In this document: in pieces, positions 17,973 through 27,013 of the stretch
How positions within the stretch are numbered: the first letter of the stretch is position 1
How the letters are laid out: every line of letters starts with the position of its first letter
NCBI GenBank assembly: GCA_018524345.1
Contig: JADQAZ010000003.1
Location: 496,001 to 560,000 of the forward strand
Length of the DNA: 64,000 nt
Source: Harenicola maris
Lineage (GTDB): Bacteria; Pseudomonadota; Alphaproteobacteria; Rhodobacterales; Rhodobacteraceae
Direction of reading: 5' to 3'
Made by a program: the position numbers and the translations under genes
The notes under the pieces: generated by a model
Seen by the model: the letters and a program-made list of their open reading frames with translations, nothing else
What the model was told of the DNA's origin: nothing
Databases searched by the model: none

Positions 17973-17988
17973 GTAAACAGCTGTTGAC
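17973..17988. promoter_or_regulatory. TetR operator copy 2, abutting the regulator start codon
   Basis: GTAAAC-AGCT-GTTGAC differs from copy 1 in one arm base and in the spacer. It ends at the base directly before the TetR ATG at 17989, so binding would block expression of the regulator itself. It also occupies the place of a ribosome-binding site, which is otherwise not visible. Confidence 0.6.
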
Positions 17989-18612
17989 ATGGAAGTGAAA
18001 TCACCGAGAAAAACCAGTGCTGTAAAGGACCGCGCCGCGACTGAGGCGCGCATTCTAAATGCGGCCCGCACCATCTTCGCTCGGCACGGATACGATGCGG
18101 CCGGGTTGCGCGAGATTGCAGAGTTGGCACAGGCAAACCTGTCACTGATCAGCCGGTATTTCGGCGGCAAAGAAGGGTTGCTGGCTGCGCTGACGGATCA
18201 GTTCGTGGCAGGTCGCCGGGAGGGCGGATTGTCCTATCCGCCCCAAGATACATTGGAAGAAGAGATATACTGCTACCTTCACGCCAAGCTACGCGACGAT
18301 CTGAAGGATGAAGAGATTGTAAGGCTGATCGTCAGCCGCGCTGCCATCGATGCCGCGTTCCGCAAAACAGGGGGGGCGCATTTGGATGGTCAAGTGGACG
18401 GGAACTTCCTCTCTCGTATCAGGCTGTTGCAGGATGCGGGCAAAGTCTCACCTGAGATGGATATCGACTTACTGTTTGCAGCGATCATGCATGTGTCTTT
18501 CTCAGTGAATTTCTTCGGTGCGATGATTGGGGGCCGCCCGGAATCGGAAATTGACGCCCTCTTCAATGGGTTCGCGGCAGCGTTGGCGCAGGGGCTTCCG
18601 ATTCGACATTAG
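17989..18612 (+). CDS. TetR-family transcriptional regulator
   Basis: A 207-residue regulator with a TetR DNA-binding domain (residues 18-65: ILNAARTIFARHGYDAAGLR, then LSLISRYFGGKEGLL) and a C-terminal ligand-binding domain. It is divergent from the DUF3817/CopD genes, and two near-identical palindromes lie in the 77 bp between them, one abutting its own start codon. Self-repression and control of the two membrane proteins is the likely circuit. Confidence 0.9.
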   Translation: MEVKSPRKTSAVKDRAATEARILNAARTIFARHGYDAAGLREIAELAQANLSLISRYFGGKEGLLAALTDQFVAGRREGGLSYPPQDTLEEEIYCYLHAKLRDDLKDEEIVRLIVSRAAIDAAFRKTGGAHLDGQVDGNFLSRIRLLQDAGKVSPEMDIDLLFAAIMHVSFSVNFFGAMIGGRPESEIDALFNGFAAALAQGLPIRH

Positions 18613-19180
18613 AAGGCCTATTTGGCAACGCAAAAAAGATGCAAAATAGATTGCGTGGCATACGTAATTATTGGTTCGGCCGCGCCATTCTCTGCTTTTG
18701 TATAGACTTTCTGAAAACGACTGCTTGTTGAACGGTTCATAACCCGAAAGCAGGCTTTGGGCTAAATTTACGAACCGCGGCTTCGTCCCGCGTTGATGAC
18801 ATCGAACCGGGCAAAATGCGGCACAACTGTTCCAATGTCCGCTTCGGGGAAGCTGCGCTGCGACGACGCAAGGTTTGGTCTATGTCGGCACCGGACGGTT
18901 CGCGAGGTGGATCTAGGCCGAGATTTGATAGTTGCTGTGACGCTTCCGATTATCGCTAAGTGCCCTTAGCGTCCGATGCGGCATCTGGCAGGGATGGTAG
19001 CGTGGCTCCGGAAACTGACGCTAGACCTCTAAGCGGGACCGATCCTCCGCCACCTGCGCTCTGGTTTCCCATATTTTGCACTGGCCTTGGGGGAGTGCTG
19101 TGAGCCTATTCCCAATTCCATCCCCCAATGGGGGAAGTTGGCTGTTTCTCGGCGGTGCCGCTATCGCCTGCAGTAGGCCT
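18613..19180. other. Intergenic region, no recognisable gene
   Basis: This stretch of 568 bases lies between the TetR gene and the convergent IclR gene. No reading frame in it resembles a known family, and no long repeat or hairpin with a T-tract was seen. The composition is like that of the coding DNA around it, so it may hold a gene remnant decayed beyond recognition. Confidence 0.4.
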
Positions 19181-19963
19181 TTATTGGCTGCGGTTCAGGT
19201 CGGAGAGTTTCTGGGCGGCCGCTTTGAGGGGCTCCAGAAAGCCGATGATCTCTTGCACGGGGTAGCGCAGGACGGGGGCGTGGACGGACAGGGTTGCGAG
19301 CAGCCGGCCTTGGCGATCGAGGATCGGGACGGCCATGGCGGACATTCCTTCCATGAATTCCTCGTCGTCGGTCGCAAAGCCGCGTTTTCGGGTTTTCTCT
19401 AGTTCCGCGCGGAGCTGATCCGGGTCGGTGATCGTGTGATCCGTCACCTTTTCCAGAGGCCGCGCCGAGAGGATGCCGTTCAGGGTCGCGGGGCGCAAAG
19501 ACGACAGATACATTTTTCCGCTGGCGGTGCAGTGGAACGGGACCTGGCTGCCTCTGGGGAGCTGGATGCGGAGCGGCCATTCGGTTTCGACGCGGTCAAG
19601 GTAGGTCATGCCCTCGCGGTCGGGGGTGGCGAGGTTGATGGTCTCGCCGAGTTCCTCGGCGGCGCTTTTCATGATGACCAGGCGGGCCGTGCGGACACGC
19701 TCTGATGACATGGTGCTGACGGCCAAGGCGCGCAACCGGTCGCCGGGGCCATAGGAGCGGCCGTCGATGTCACGCTGTAAAAAGCCTTCGGCCTCTGCGG
19801 TTTGCAGAAGCCGATGGATGGTTGGTTTGGGCAGGCCCATGGACTGGATCAAATCCGCAGGCCGCACCGCAGCGCCGATGCGCGCCACCTCTTCGAGGAT
19901 CATCAAAAGCCGAAGGTTTGTCGGGATTTGAGGCTCTTTCGAAGAGGGGGCATCATCTGGCAT
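19181..19963 (-). CDS. IclR-family regulator of the isethionate cluster
   Basis: A 260-residue IclR protein with an N-terminal winged helix (residues 18-75: LIQSMGLPKPTIHRLLQTAE) and a C-terminal effector domain (FHCTASGKMYLS, FATDDEEFMEGMSAMAVPI). It begins 10 bp after the TRAP large-subunit stop on the same strand, so it is probably the last gene of the TRAP operon. IclR-type regulators occur in isethionate clusters in other proteobacteria, which supports a role in sensing isethionate or a pathway product. Confidence 0.88.
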   Translation of the reverse strand: MPDDAPSSKEPQIPTNLRLLMILEEVARIGAAVRPADLIQSMGLPKPTIHRLLQTAEAEGFLQRDIDGRSYGPGDRLRALAVSTMSSERVRTARLVIMKSAAEELGETINLATPDREGMTYLDRVETEWPLRIQLPRGSQVPFHCTASGKMYLSSLRPATLNGILSARPLEKVTDHTITDPDQLRAELEKTRKRGFATDDEEFMEGMSAMAVPILDRQGRLLATLSVHAPVLRYPVQEIIGFLEPLKAAAQKLSDLNRSQ

Positions 19964-19973
19964 GGGGGCACGT

Positions 19974-21332
19974 CTATCTGTTTGGCAACAAGATCAACGC
20001 GAGATCGGGCACAAGGGCGACCAGTATCCAGACGCTAATCAACGAGAAAAGGTAGGGCACTGTATACCGCAGCAGCTTGAAGTAGGGAACACCCGTTACC
20101 CCCGAGGCGACATAGAGGTTCAGGCCGTAGGGCGGCGTGATGAACCCGATGGAGGCCCCGACCAGAAAGATGACCGAGAAGTGGATTGGATCGATCCCCA
20201 CCGAAGCGGCAATCGGGGCGAGGATGGGCGCGAGGATGATCGTGACCGGAAGGCTTTCAAGCACCATGCCGGAGAAGAACACGATAACCATCGAGGTGAA
20301 GAGCACCGCATAGTAGCCCCCCATGGCTGTCACGAAATCGCCGATGGTTTGCTGTGCGCCGAGCAGGGACAGGATCTGTTGCATGACCACCGAAATGGCG
20401 ATCAGCGGCGCCAGAATGCCGGTGATCTGCGCCGAGCGCACCACCACCGACGGGATCTGGCGCAGGGTGAAGCCCTGAACCACGAACATCTCGGCGTAGC
20501 TTTTCTGAGACACCGGTTTGTCGGCGTCGGAGCCCATGATCCGGTTCAGCGGATAGCTGACCAGACCGGCGATGACACAGAAGCCAACCGTCACGCCCGC
20601 GGCCTCTGTCGGGGAGAATTTGCCGGTGTAGATGCCCCAGAGCACAAGGCCGATGGCAAAGAACCCGAGCCATGCGCCAAAGGCGGTTTTCAACACGCGG
20701 TTCAGCTGGAGCGGGATCAGGTGGCCCCAGCCATTGAGGCGGCAGATGATCCAGCAGGCGACCTGCATGCCGACCACCATCAGCGTGCCGGGCAGGATGC
20801 CCGCAACGAAGAGGTCGGAGATCGGCAGGTTCAGCAAGAAGCCATAGACGATGAAAATGATCGAGGGCGGGATGATGATCCCGACCGTGCCGCCGGCGGC
20901 CGCTGTTGCGGCGGAGAAGCGTTCGTCATAGCCGCCCTTGACCATTTCAGGGTGCAGCATGGAGCCGATGGTGGCCGTTGTGGCCGAGTTGGAGCCGGAG
21001 ATCGCCGCGAAGAGCCCGCAGGCGCCCAGCGCCGCCATGGCGAGGCCGCCGCGCAGCCAGCCCAGACAGGCATAGGCGAAGTCCGACAACCGGCGGGCGA
21101 TGCCCGATTGGTTGATCAGGTCGCCCGTCAGGATGAACAGGGGCATCGCGAGCAGGGCAAAGCCCTTGTTGAACACGTTCAACAGCTCGGCTCCCAGATT
21201 GTCGAGCGTCAGGCCCAGGACAAAGGAACAGCCGATGACCCAATAGGCGATGACCAGCAGGACCGGAACGCCCAGCATGAAAAAGAAGGTGACCCCAAGC
21301 GAGATCAGTGTGACCAAGGTTCCGTCACTCAT
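19974..21332 (-). CDS. TRAP transporter large permease (DctM type)
   Basis: The 452-residue DctM-type subunit that carries the Na+-coupled transport activity. It has about 12 membrane segments; conserved features are GLFAAISGSNSATTATIGSM, GIIIPPSIIFIVYG and FITPPYGLNLYVASG. The start at 21332 overlaps the small-subunit stop as TAATG; a longer in-frame start at 21572 reads through the small subunit and is rejected. With DctQ- and DctP-type genes upstream it forms a complete TRAP system, probably for isethionate. Confidence 0.93.
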   Translation of the reverse strand: MSDGTLVTLISLGVTFFFMLGVPVLLVIAYWVIGCSFVLGLTLDNLGAELLNVFNKGFALLAMPLFILTGDLINQSGIARRLSDFAYACLGWLRGGLAMAALGACGLFAAISGSNSATTATIGSMLHPEMVKGGYDERFSAATAAAGGTVGIIIPPSIIFIVYGFLLNLPISDLFVAGILPGTLMVVGMQVACWIICRLNGWGHLIPLQLNRVLKTAFGAWLGFFAIGLVLWGIYTGKFSPTEAAGVTVGFCVIAGLVSYPLNRIMGSDADKPVSQKSYAEMFVVQGFTLRQIPSVVVRSAQITGILAPLIAISVVMQQILSLLGAQQTIGDFVTAMGGYYAVLFTSMVIVFFSGMVLESLPVTIILAPILAPIAASVGIDPIHFSVIFLVGASIGFITPPYGLNLYVASGVTGVPYFKLLRYTVPYLFSLISVWILVALVPDLALILLPNR

Positions 21333-22000
21333 TATAAATCCCCCCCGATAGCGACTTGTTTGATCAGTGGCGCGCCACTGCGATAATTTCGGATGTCTTC
21401 GAACAAGTTCTCGATGACGCGGGCGGCCAGCAGGGCAAAGGCGAGGGGCGCGGTGATCAGGAACCACCATTGCATCACGTTGTCTGTTCCCAGAACGATC
21501 TGGAAGTTCGAGGCCGAGAGGGCCGTGACCCGCGAGGTCGTCACAAGGACGATCACCGCAAAGACGAACCAAAGGACCGCATCAAGGACCAGACAGGCCA
21601 TCTGTGCGGGGCGCGGCATCGACATGCGGAATTCGGAAAAGCTGAGGTGGGAGCGTAGGCGGACGTTAAAGGCCGCGCCGAACCAGGCCATAATCATGAA
21701 CAACAGGGGCGGGATCGTCGTGGACCAGGGTTGCTGGTTGGAAAAGACAAAACGGTCGATCACGCCCCAGAAAATGATGAAAGCGATCGCAAGGTAGCTG
21801 TAGACCATGATCGTGCGTTCCAGATGCCGATCCAGCCAGGGCAGCAATTTATAGATCCACATGATCAACAGCCCGCTCAATGCGGTGACGATGACGCCGA
21901 AGCCCCAAGCCCCGTTTGTCTTGAGCGCGTTGCGGATCTCGTAACTATCCTGTGACGCCAATGCCGAAACGACGTCAGCAATCTCTGACAAAAATGCCAT
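21332..22000 (-). CDS. TRAP transporter small permease (DctQ type)
   Basis: A 222-residue DctQ-like membrane protein with at least four hydrophobic segments (GFGVIVTALSGLLIMWIYKL, MVYSYLAIAFIIFWGVIDRF, WFVFAVIVLVTTSRV and WWFLITAPLAFALLAARVIE). The central conserved feature NVRLRSHLSFSEF is typical. The start at 22000 is chosen for the strong GGGAGGAAA ribosome-binding site; the frame opens at 22048. It lies between the binding protein and the large permease. Confidence 0.88.
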   Translation of the reverse strand: MAFLSEIADVVSALASQDSYEIRNALKTNGAWGFGVIVTALSGLLIMWIYKLLPWLDRHLERTIMVYSYLAIAFIIFWGVIDRFVFSNQQPWSTTIPPLLFMIMAWFGAAFNVRLRSHLSFSEFRMSMPRPAQMACLVLDAVLWFVFAVIVLVTTSRVTALSASNFQIVLGTDNVMQWWFLITAPLAFALLAARVIENLFEDIRNYRSGAPLIKQVAIGGDL

Positions 22001-22100
22001 TATTTCCTCCCTGATGTGCGGGTCGCCCCTCCTTGAGCTTGCGCACATATGTGTTGACCGGCGCGCAGGTGACGCGCCGGTCTCGTCAGTCTGTGTTAGG

Positions 22101-23333
22101 TCAGGATTTCCACCAACGACGTGGTTCCACGTTCTCTGGTTTCATGTCCGCAGGGACCTGACGGGCAATGTCATAGATTTCCTGATAGGTGTCGATACCG
22201 CCGGCCCAGCCGTTCAGGCGCTCGCGCCATTTTTCCCAAAGCTGGGGCTGGAACTCTGGCGAACACATCTCCTCGGCCATGCGGATTTGATCCTCGGCGA
22301 GGAAGGCGTTGCGCACGTTGTTCTGCGCAAAGATCGTGTCCGGCAATTGTGGATCGGAATGGCCGACCGTTTTGACCAGCGCAGCCTCGTTGGCGGCCTG
22401 AACATGGGTCTGAGCCCAGTAGGAGCTTTCCATGATCGCGTCCTGCAGGTGGCCTTCCATGCTGTCAAAGACCGAGGCGGACATGGAGGTATGCTCGGTG
22501 CCGCAGAAAAACTTGAGATCGACCGACTGGCTGACTACCGGGGACATATTGGCGTAGGCCACCGCAGAGGCCCATGTTTCCGCGCCGTCGATGAGGCCCT
22601 GCTGTAGGCCATCGAGGGTTTCTTCCCAAGCCACCGGAACCGGGTTGAGGTTCAGCGCCTGCATGGCGATCCGGCCCAGCTGGGTGCCTGTGACGCGGTT
22701 TTTGGTGCCGAAGAGTTCCTCCAGACGTGTCACTGTCGGGCGGTCTTCCCAGCCAAGGCCAAGCTGGATGCCGCGCAGTTCACAGTGGCTGAACAGGAAT
22801 TTCAGGCCGTGACGTTTTTCGAGCGGGTCGCGCAGGATACGCTGGGACTCGGGGCTGTAGAGGAAGTGGTACTGCGAGGCCCGGCCCGGGAACATGTAGG
22901 CATAGTCCAGCACGTTCAGGTAGGGCGCGCCCCCGGCGGAGTTTTGGGTAGAGGCCGCGTAGATATCGACGATGCCCTGCTGGGTTTTCTCGACGCAGGA
23001 TGTCTGACCGCAAATCTGGTTGTCACCGATGAATTCGACACGGATTTCGCCGTCTGTGCGGCTTTCGAGGTCGCGGGCGAATTCCAGAGCGCCAGCGCGT
23101 TCGATCAGCAGGTTCTGGGCGTTAAAGCCCGATGCGCCGAATTTCAGCGTATGCCGCGCCTCTTTTGAAAAACGCCGCTCGTAGGTCGATTCCGCTGCAC
23201 TGGCCAGATTGGCAAGGCTCATCGCGCCGCCAAAACCACCCGCCGCCAGCAAGGTGGAGCTCATGCCGTAGCGGCCCGCAACACGGAACAGATCGCGTCG
23301 CGAAATATTCCTCAGATTGTCTGAAGTGCTCAT
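22101..23333 (-). CDS. TRAP transporter substrate-binding protein (DctP type, Tat signal)
   Basis: A 410-residue extracytoplasmic solute receptor of the DctP family, longer than the usual 330-370. The start at 23333 follows GGGAGGAAAG. The N-terminus carries a twin-arginine motif (NISRRDLFRVAGRYGMSS). The mature part has DGEIRVEFIGDNQICGQTSC and the DctP segment DGLQQGLIDGAETWASAV. It is divergent from a GMC dehydrogenase with 117 bp between the starts. Together with the xsc unit it suggests an isethionate or other C2-sulfonate receptor; the ligand is inferred. Confidence 0.88.
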   Translation of the reverse strand: MSTSDNLRNISRRDLFRVAGRYGMSSTLLAAGGFGGAMSLANLASAAESTYERRFSKEARHTLKFGASGFNAQNLLIERAGALEFARDLESRTDGEIRVEFIGDNQICGQTSCVEKTQQGIVDIYAASTQNSAGGAPYLNVLDYAYMFPGRASQYHFLYSPESQRILRDPLEKRHGLKFLFSHCELRGIQLGLGWEDRPTVTRLEELFGTKNRVTGTQLGRIAMQALNLNPVPVAWEETLDGLQQGLIDGAETWASAVAYANMSPVVSQSVDLKFFCGTEHTSMSASVFDSMEGHLQDAIMESSYWAQTHVQAANEAALVKTVGHSDPQLPDTIFAQNNVRNAFLAEDQIRMAEEMCSPEFQPQLWEKWRERLNGWAGGIDTYQEIYDIARQVPADMKPENVEPRRWWKS

Positions 23334-23351
23334 GTCTTTCCTCCCTATAAC

Positions 23352-23387
23352 ATGATTATTGAGACTTGTGGTATCATTAATAGTCAT
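23352..23387. promoter_or_regulatory. Candidate IclR operator between TRAP and dehydrogenase genes
   Basis: An imperfect inverted repeat, ATGATTATTGA at 23352-23362 and TTAATAGTCAT at 23377-23387 (9 of 11 positions pair), is centred between the two divergent transcription units. One site could control both halves of the cluster. It is a candidate only. Confidence 0.35.
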
Positions 23388-23450
23388 ATAGGAGGTTTAA
23401 CGCAAGGTAAATTGGTCACGGCCGATCGCCTGCACAGGGAGGGACGAGAT

Positions 23451-25067
23451 ATGTCATTGAAGAAAGCGGACTTTATCATTGTCGGGGCCGGGTCTGCGGG
23501 TTGCGTTCTGGCCAATCGACTCAGCGCGAATCCCCGGAACCGAGTCGTTCTTCTTGAGGCAGGGGGGCGCGACATTAATCCGTGGATCCATGTGCCGGTT
23601 GGCTATTTCAAGACGCTGCACAATCCGAATACGGACTGGTGCTATAAGTCCGAGCCCGATCCGGGTTTGAATGGCCGGTCCCTTGATTGGCCGCGCGGAA
23701 AGACGCTAGGGGGGTCGAGCTCTATCAACGGGCTTTTGTATGTGCGGGGGCAGAAAGAGGATTATGACCGCTGGGCCCAACGCGGCAATCGCGGCTGGGG
23801 CTATGACGATGTGCTTCCGCTTTTCAAACGGTCGGAATCCTATGAAAAAGGCGAGGACGCATATCACGGCGCCGATGGGGGGCTGTCTGTTTCCATGATC
23901 CGCGCCAAGAGCGACATCTCGCAGGCCTTTATCGAGGCCGCGATGGAGATGGGCGTTCCGCGCAATTATGATTACAACGGCGAGCAGCAAGAGGGCGTCA
24001 GCTATTTCCACCAGACGGCCCGTAACGGGTTTCGCTGTTCCAGCGCGCGGGCTTTTTTGAACCCTGTCAAAAAGCGGCCCAACCTTGAGGTGATCACCCA
24101 TGCCCATACGGAGGCGCTGATCTTTGACAGCGCGGATCCGAAGCGGGTTGTTGGGGTGCGGTTCTCGAAGAAGAAAGCGGTTCATGAAGTGCGCCTGAAC
24201 GAGGGCGGCGAGGTTATCCTGTCGGCCGGGGCCATCGGCTCGCCTCAGATCCTTGAGCTGTCGGGGATTGGCCGCGGCGAGGTGTTGCAAAAGGCAGGGG
24301 TCGAACTGCGGCACGAATTGCCGGGCGTTGGCGAGGACCTGCAAGATCATCTGCAAATCCGTCTGGTCTATGAGGTCAATGCGCAAACCCTGAATGACGC
24401 CATCAACCGGTTCATTCCGCGCATGGGGATCGGCCTGAAATACATGATGTTCCGCAAGGGGCCGATGAGCCTTGGCGCCAGTCAGGTCTGTGTTTTCGCG
24501 AAGACGATGCAGGATCTGGACACGCCTGATATCCAGTTCCATTTCCAGCCGCTCAGCGCCGATAAGCCCGGCATCGAAATGCACCCTTTCTCGGGGATCA
24601 CCTCCTCAGTCTGTCAACTGCGGCCCGAGAGCCGTGGGCATATCCATATCTCCTCGCCCAAGGCGCAGGACTACCCGAAAATCGTGCCCAATTACCTGTC
24701 GGCCACCGCCGATCAGCTTTGTGCCATTCGTGCGGTGAAATTCGCCCGGGCGATGACCAAGACCAAGGCCTTGAGCCCCTTTGTGGTGCGCGAACATGTT
24801 CCGGGCAACGATCCGCAAACGGACGAGGAGCTGTTGGAATGCGCGCGCAATATCAGCCAGACCATCTATCACCCGACCAGCACCTGCCGCATGGGCAGCG
24901 ACGAGATGGCCGTGGTTGACGACAGGCTGCGGGTGCGCGGGATCTCTGGCCTGCGCGTCGCGGATGCCTCGATCATGCCTGACATCGTTTCGGGCAATAC
25001 GAACGCGCCGACGATCATGATCGGCGAGAAGGCCAGCGACATGATCCTTGCGGATCGCAAGGCCTAG
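23451..25067 (+). CDS. iseJ: GMC-family dehydrogenase, probable isethionate dehydrogenase
   Basis: FAD enzyme of 538 residues from the glucose-methanol-choline family. It shows the FAD-binding FIIVGAGSAGCVLANRLS at the N-terminus, GKTLGGSSSINGLLYVRG, the second signature GAIGSPQILELSGIG, and the C-terminal HPTSTCRMG and GNTNAPTIMIGEKASDMI. GMC enzymes oxidise alcohols; the best fit here is isethionate to sulfoacetaldehyde because xsc follows 49 bp later and no taurine dehydrogenase or transaminase is present. The start at 23451 follows GGGAGGGAC; the frame opens at 23352. The name rests on context and known isethionate clusters, so choline or another alcohol remains possible. Confidence 0.75.
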   Translation: MSLKKADFIIVGAGSAGCVLANRLSANPRNRVVLLEAGGRDINPWIHVPVGYFKTLHNPNTDWCYKSEPDPGLNGRSLDWPRGKTLGGSSSINGLLYVRGQKEDYDRWAQRGNRGWGYDDVLPLFKRSESYEKGEDAYHGADGGLSVSMIRAKSDISQAFIEAAMEMGVPRNYDYNGEQQEGVSYFHQTARNGFRCSSARAFLNPVKKRPNLEVITHAHTEALIFDSADPKRVVGVRFSKKKAVHEVRLNEGGEVILSAGAIGSPQILELSGIGRGEVLQKAGVELRHELPGVGEDLQDHLQIRLVYEVNAQTLNDAINRFIPRMGIGLKYMMFRKGPMSLGASQVCVFAKTMQDLDTPDIQFHFQPLSADKPGIEMHPFSGITSSVCQLRPESRGHIHISSPKAQDYPKIVPNYLSATADQLCAIRAVKFARAMTKTKALSPFVVREHVPGNDPQTDEELLECARNISQTIYHPTSTCRMGSDEMAVVDDRLRVRGISGLRVADASIMPDIVSGNTNAPTIMIGEKASDMILADRKA

Positions 25068-25116
25068 GCCTGCCGAAACATCCACCTCACTTTATTACTC
25101 ATCAGGAGACGAGATC

Positions 25117-26883
25117 ATGAAAATGACGACCGAAGAAGCATTTGTAAAAGTTCTGCAAATGCACGGGATCGACAACGCCTTTGGGATTATCGGTTCTGCA
25201 ATGATGCCCATTTCCGATCTGTTCCCTGCCGCCGGGATCAAGTTTTTCGACTGTGCGCACGAGTGTAACGCGGGCATGTTGGCCGATGGTTACACCCGCG
25301 CCACGGGCCGGATGTCGATGATGGTTGCGCAAAACGGCCCGGGCATTACCAGCTTGGTCACGCCGATCAAGACAGCCTATTGGAACCACACTCCGCTTTT
25401 GGTTGTCACGCCCCAAGCGGCCAACAAGACCCTTGGTCAGGGCGGCTTTCAGGAAGTGGAGCAGATGGCGCTGTTGGAGGATATGGTCGCCTATCAGGAG
25501 GAGGTTCGCGACCCGAGCCGTATGGCCGAAACCCTGAACCGAGTGATCCTTCAGGCCAAACGCGCAAGCGCACCGGCGCAGATCAACATCCCGCGTGATT
25601 TCTGGACGCAAGTGATCGACATTGATCTGCCTGCCATTGTGGAATTCGAGCTGCCTTCGGGGGGCGAGAACGCTGTGAGCGAGGCGGCGCGGCTTTTGTC
25701 AGAGGCGAAGTTCCCTGTGATTTTGAACGGGGCGGGCGTTGTGATTGGCGATGCGATCGGGGCCTCAAAGGCGCTGGCCGAGCGGCTGGATGCGCCGGTG
25801 TGCTGTGGCTATCAGCACAACGATGCCTTTCCGGGCAGCCACCCGCTCTCTGTCGGGCCGTTGGGCTATAACGGTTCGAAGGCGGCGATGGAGCTGATTG
25901 CGAAGGCCGATGTGGTGCTGGCTCTTGGCACGCGGTTGAACCCGTTTTCCACATTGCCGGGCTATGGCATCGACTACTGGCCGCAGGACGCCAAGATCAT
26001 TCAGGTGGACATCAACCCGGACCGGATTGGCCTGACGAAGCGGGTTTCGGTCGGGATTGTCGGGGACGCCAAGAAGGTGGCGACCTCGATCCTGTCGCAG
26101 CTGACAGAGGGAGCGGGCGATGCGGGGCGCGAGGAGCGCAAGGTTCTGATCTCCACAACGAAATCCGCTTGGGCGCAGGAGCTGACCTCTCTGGATCACG
26201 AAGACGACGATCCGGGCACCACATGGAACGAGCGTGCCCGCGACCGCGAGCCCGGCAAGATGAGCCCGCGCATGGCATGGCGCGCTATTCAGGCGGCTCT
26301 TCCGAAGGAGGCGATCATCTCCTCTGACATTGGCAACAACTGTGCCATCGGCAATGCCTATCCGATGTTTGAGGAAGGCCGGAAGTATCTGGCGCCGGGT
26401 TTGTTCGGCCCTTGTGGTTATGGCTTTCCGGCCATCTGCGGCGCCAAGATCGGCTGTCCTGATACGCCGGTTGTGGGCTTTGCCGGGGACGGTGCCTTCG
26501 GGATTTCCATGAACGAGATGGTCTCGGTAAGCCGCGACGACTGGCCTGCCATCACGATGGTGATTTTCCGCAATTACCAATGGGGCGCGGAAAAGCGCAA
26601 CACGACGCTGTGGTTCAAGGACAATTTCGTCGGCACCGAGCTGGCGACAGAGGTGAACTACGCCAAGATTGCGCAGGCCTGCGGTGTGGAAGGGGTTCAG
26701 GTTTCGAGCATGGATGACCTGACCGAGGAGTTGAACAAAGCGGTTACGCGCCAGATGAAGGAGAACAAGACCACCTTTATCGAGGTCTTGTTGAACCAAG
26801 AGCTGGGGGAACCTTTCCGCCGAGATGCGATGAAGGCGCCGGTCGCGGTGGCCGGGATTGACATTGCGGACATGCGTCGGTGA
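25117..26883 (+). CDS. xsc: Sulfoacetaldehyde acetyltransferase
   Basis: Thiamine-diphosphate enzyme of 588 residues that converts sulfoacetaldehyde and phosphate into acetyl phosphate and sulfite in the cytoplasm. Its start (MKMTTEEAFVKVLQMHGID) and the segments FGIIGSAMMPISDLFPAAGI and FFDCAHECNAGMLADGYTRA are highly typical of Xsc. The thiamine-diphosphate motif is FAGDGAFGISMNEMVS through FRNYQWG. The start at 25117 follows CAGGAGACGAG; the frame opens upstream at 25048, inside the preceding gene. It is the key enzyme of C2-sulfonate degradation and defines the cluster. Confidence 0.96.
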   Translation: MKMTTEEAFVKVLQMHGIDNAFGIIGSAMMPISDLFPAAGIKFFDCAHECNAGMLADGYTRATGRMSMMVAQNGPGITSLVTPIKTAYWNHTPLLVVTPQAANKTLGQGGFQEVEQMALLEDMVAYQEEVRDPSRMAETLNRVILQAKRASAPAQINIPRDFWTQVIDIDLPAIVEFELPSGGENAVSEAARLLSEAKFPVILNGAGVVIGDAIGASKALAERLDAPVCCGYQHNDAFPGSHPLSVGPLGYNGSKAAMELIAKADVVLALGTRLNPFSTLPGYGIDYWPQDAKIIQVDINPDRIGLTKRVSVGIVGDAKKVATSILSQLTEGAGDAGREERKVLISTTKSAWAQELTSLDHEDDDPGTTWNERARDREPGKMSPRMAWRAIQAALPKEAIISSDIGNNCAIGNAYPMFEEGRKYLAPGLFGPCGYGFPAICGAKIGCPDTPVVGFAGDGAFGISMNEMVSVSRDDWPAITMVIFRNYQWGAEKRNTTLWFKDNFVGTELATEVNYAKIAQACGVEGVQVSSMDDLTEELNKAVTRQMKENKTTFIEVLLNQELGEPFRRDAMKAPVAVAGIDIADMRR

Positions 26884-26905
26884 TGTCTTGACCTGTTGAA
26901 TGCTT

Positions 26906-26934
26906 ATCGGGGCGCCGGATTGCTGCGCCCCGAT
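26906..26934 (+). terminator. Hairpin between xsc and tauZ
   Basis: A perfect 9-bp stem ATCGGGGCG / CGCCCCGAT (26906-26914 and 26926-26934) with an 11-base loop follows the xsc stop by 23 bp. The downstream CCTTTC is only weakly T-rich, so it may be an attenuator that lowers transcription of the exporter and pta relative to xsc. Confidence 0.55.
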
Positions 26935-27013
26935 CCTTTCGCGAGATGACACATAGCCAACCTTATTGGGGCCGAGGCCCCGTCGGGCCAGCTGCCAATC
27001 GAGGACAATTGCA

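Noticed and set aside
19962-21386. A 474-codon open frame on the plus strand
   Set aside because: It is antisense to the TRAP large permease, extremely rich in Asp, His, Arg and Gln, and shows no motif.
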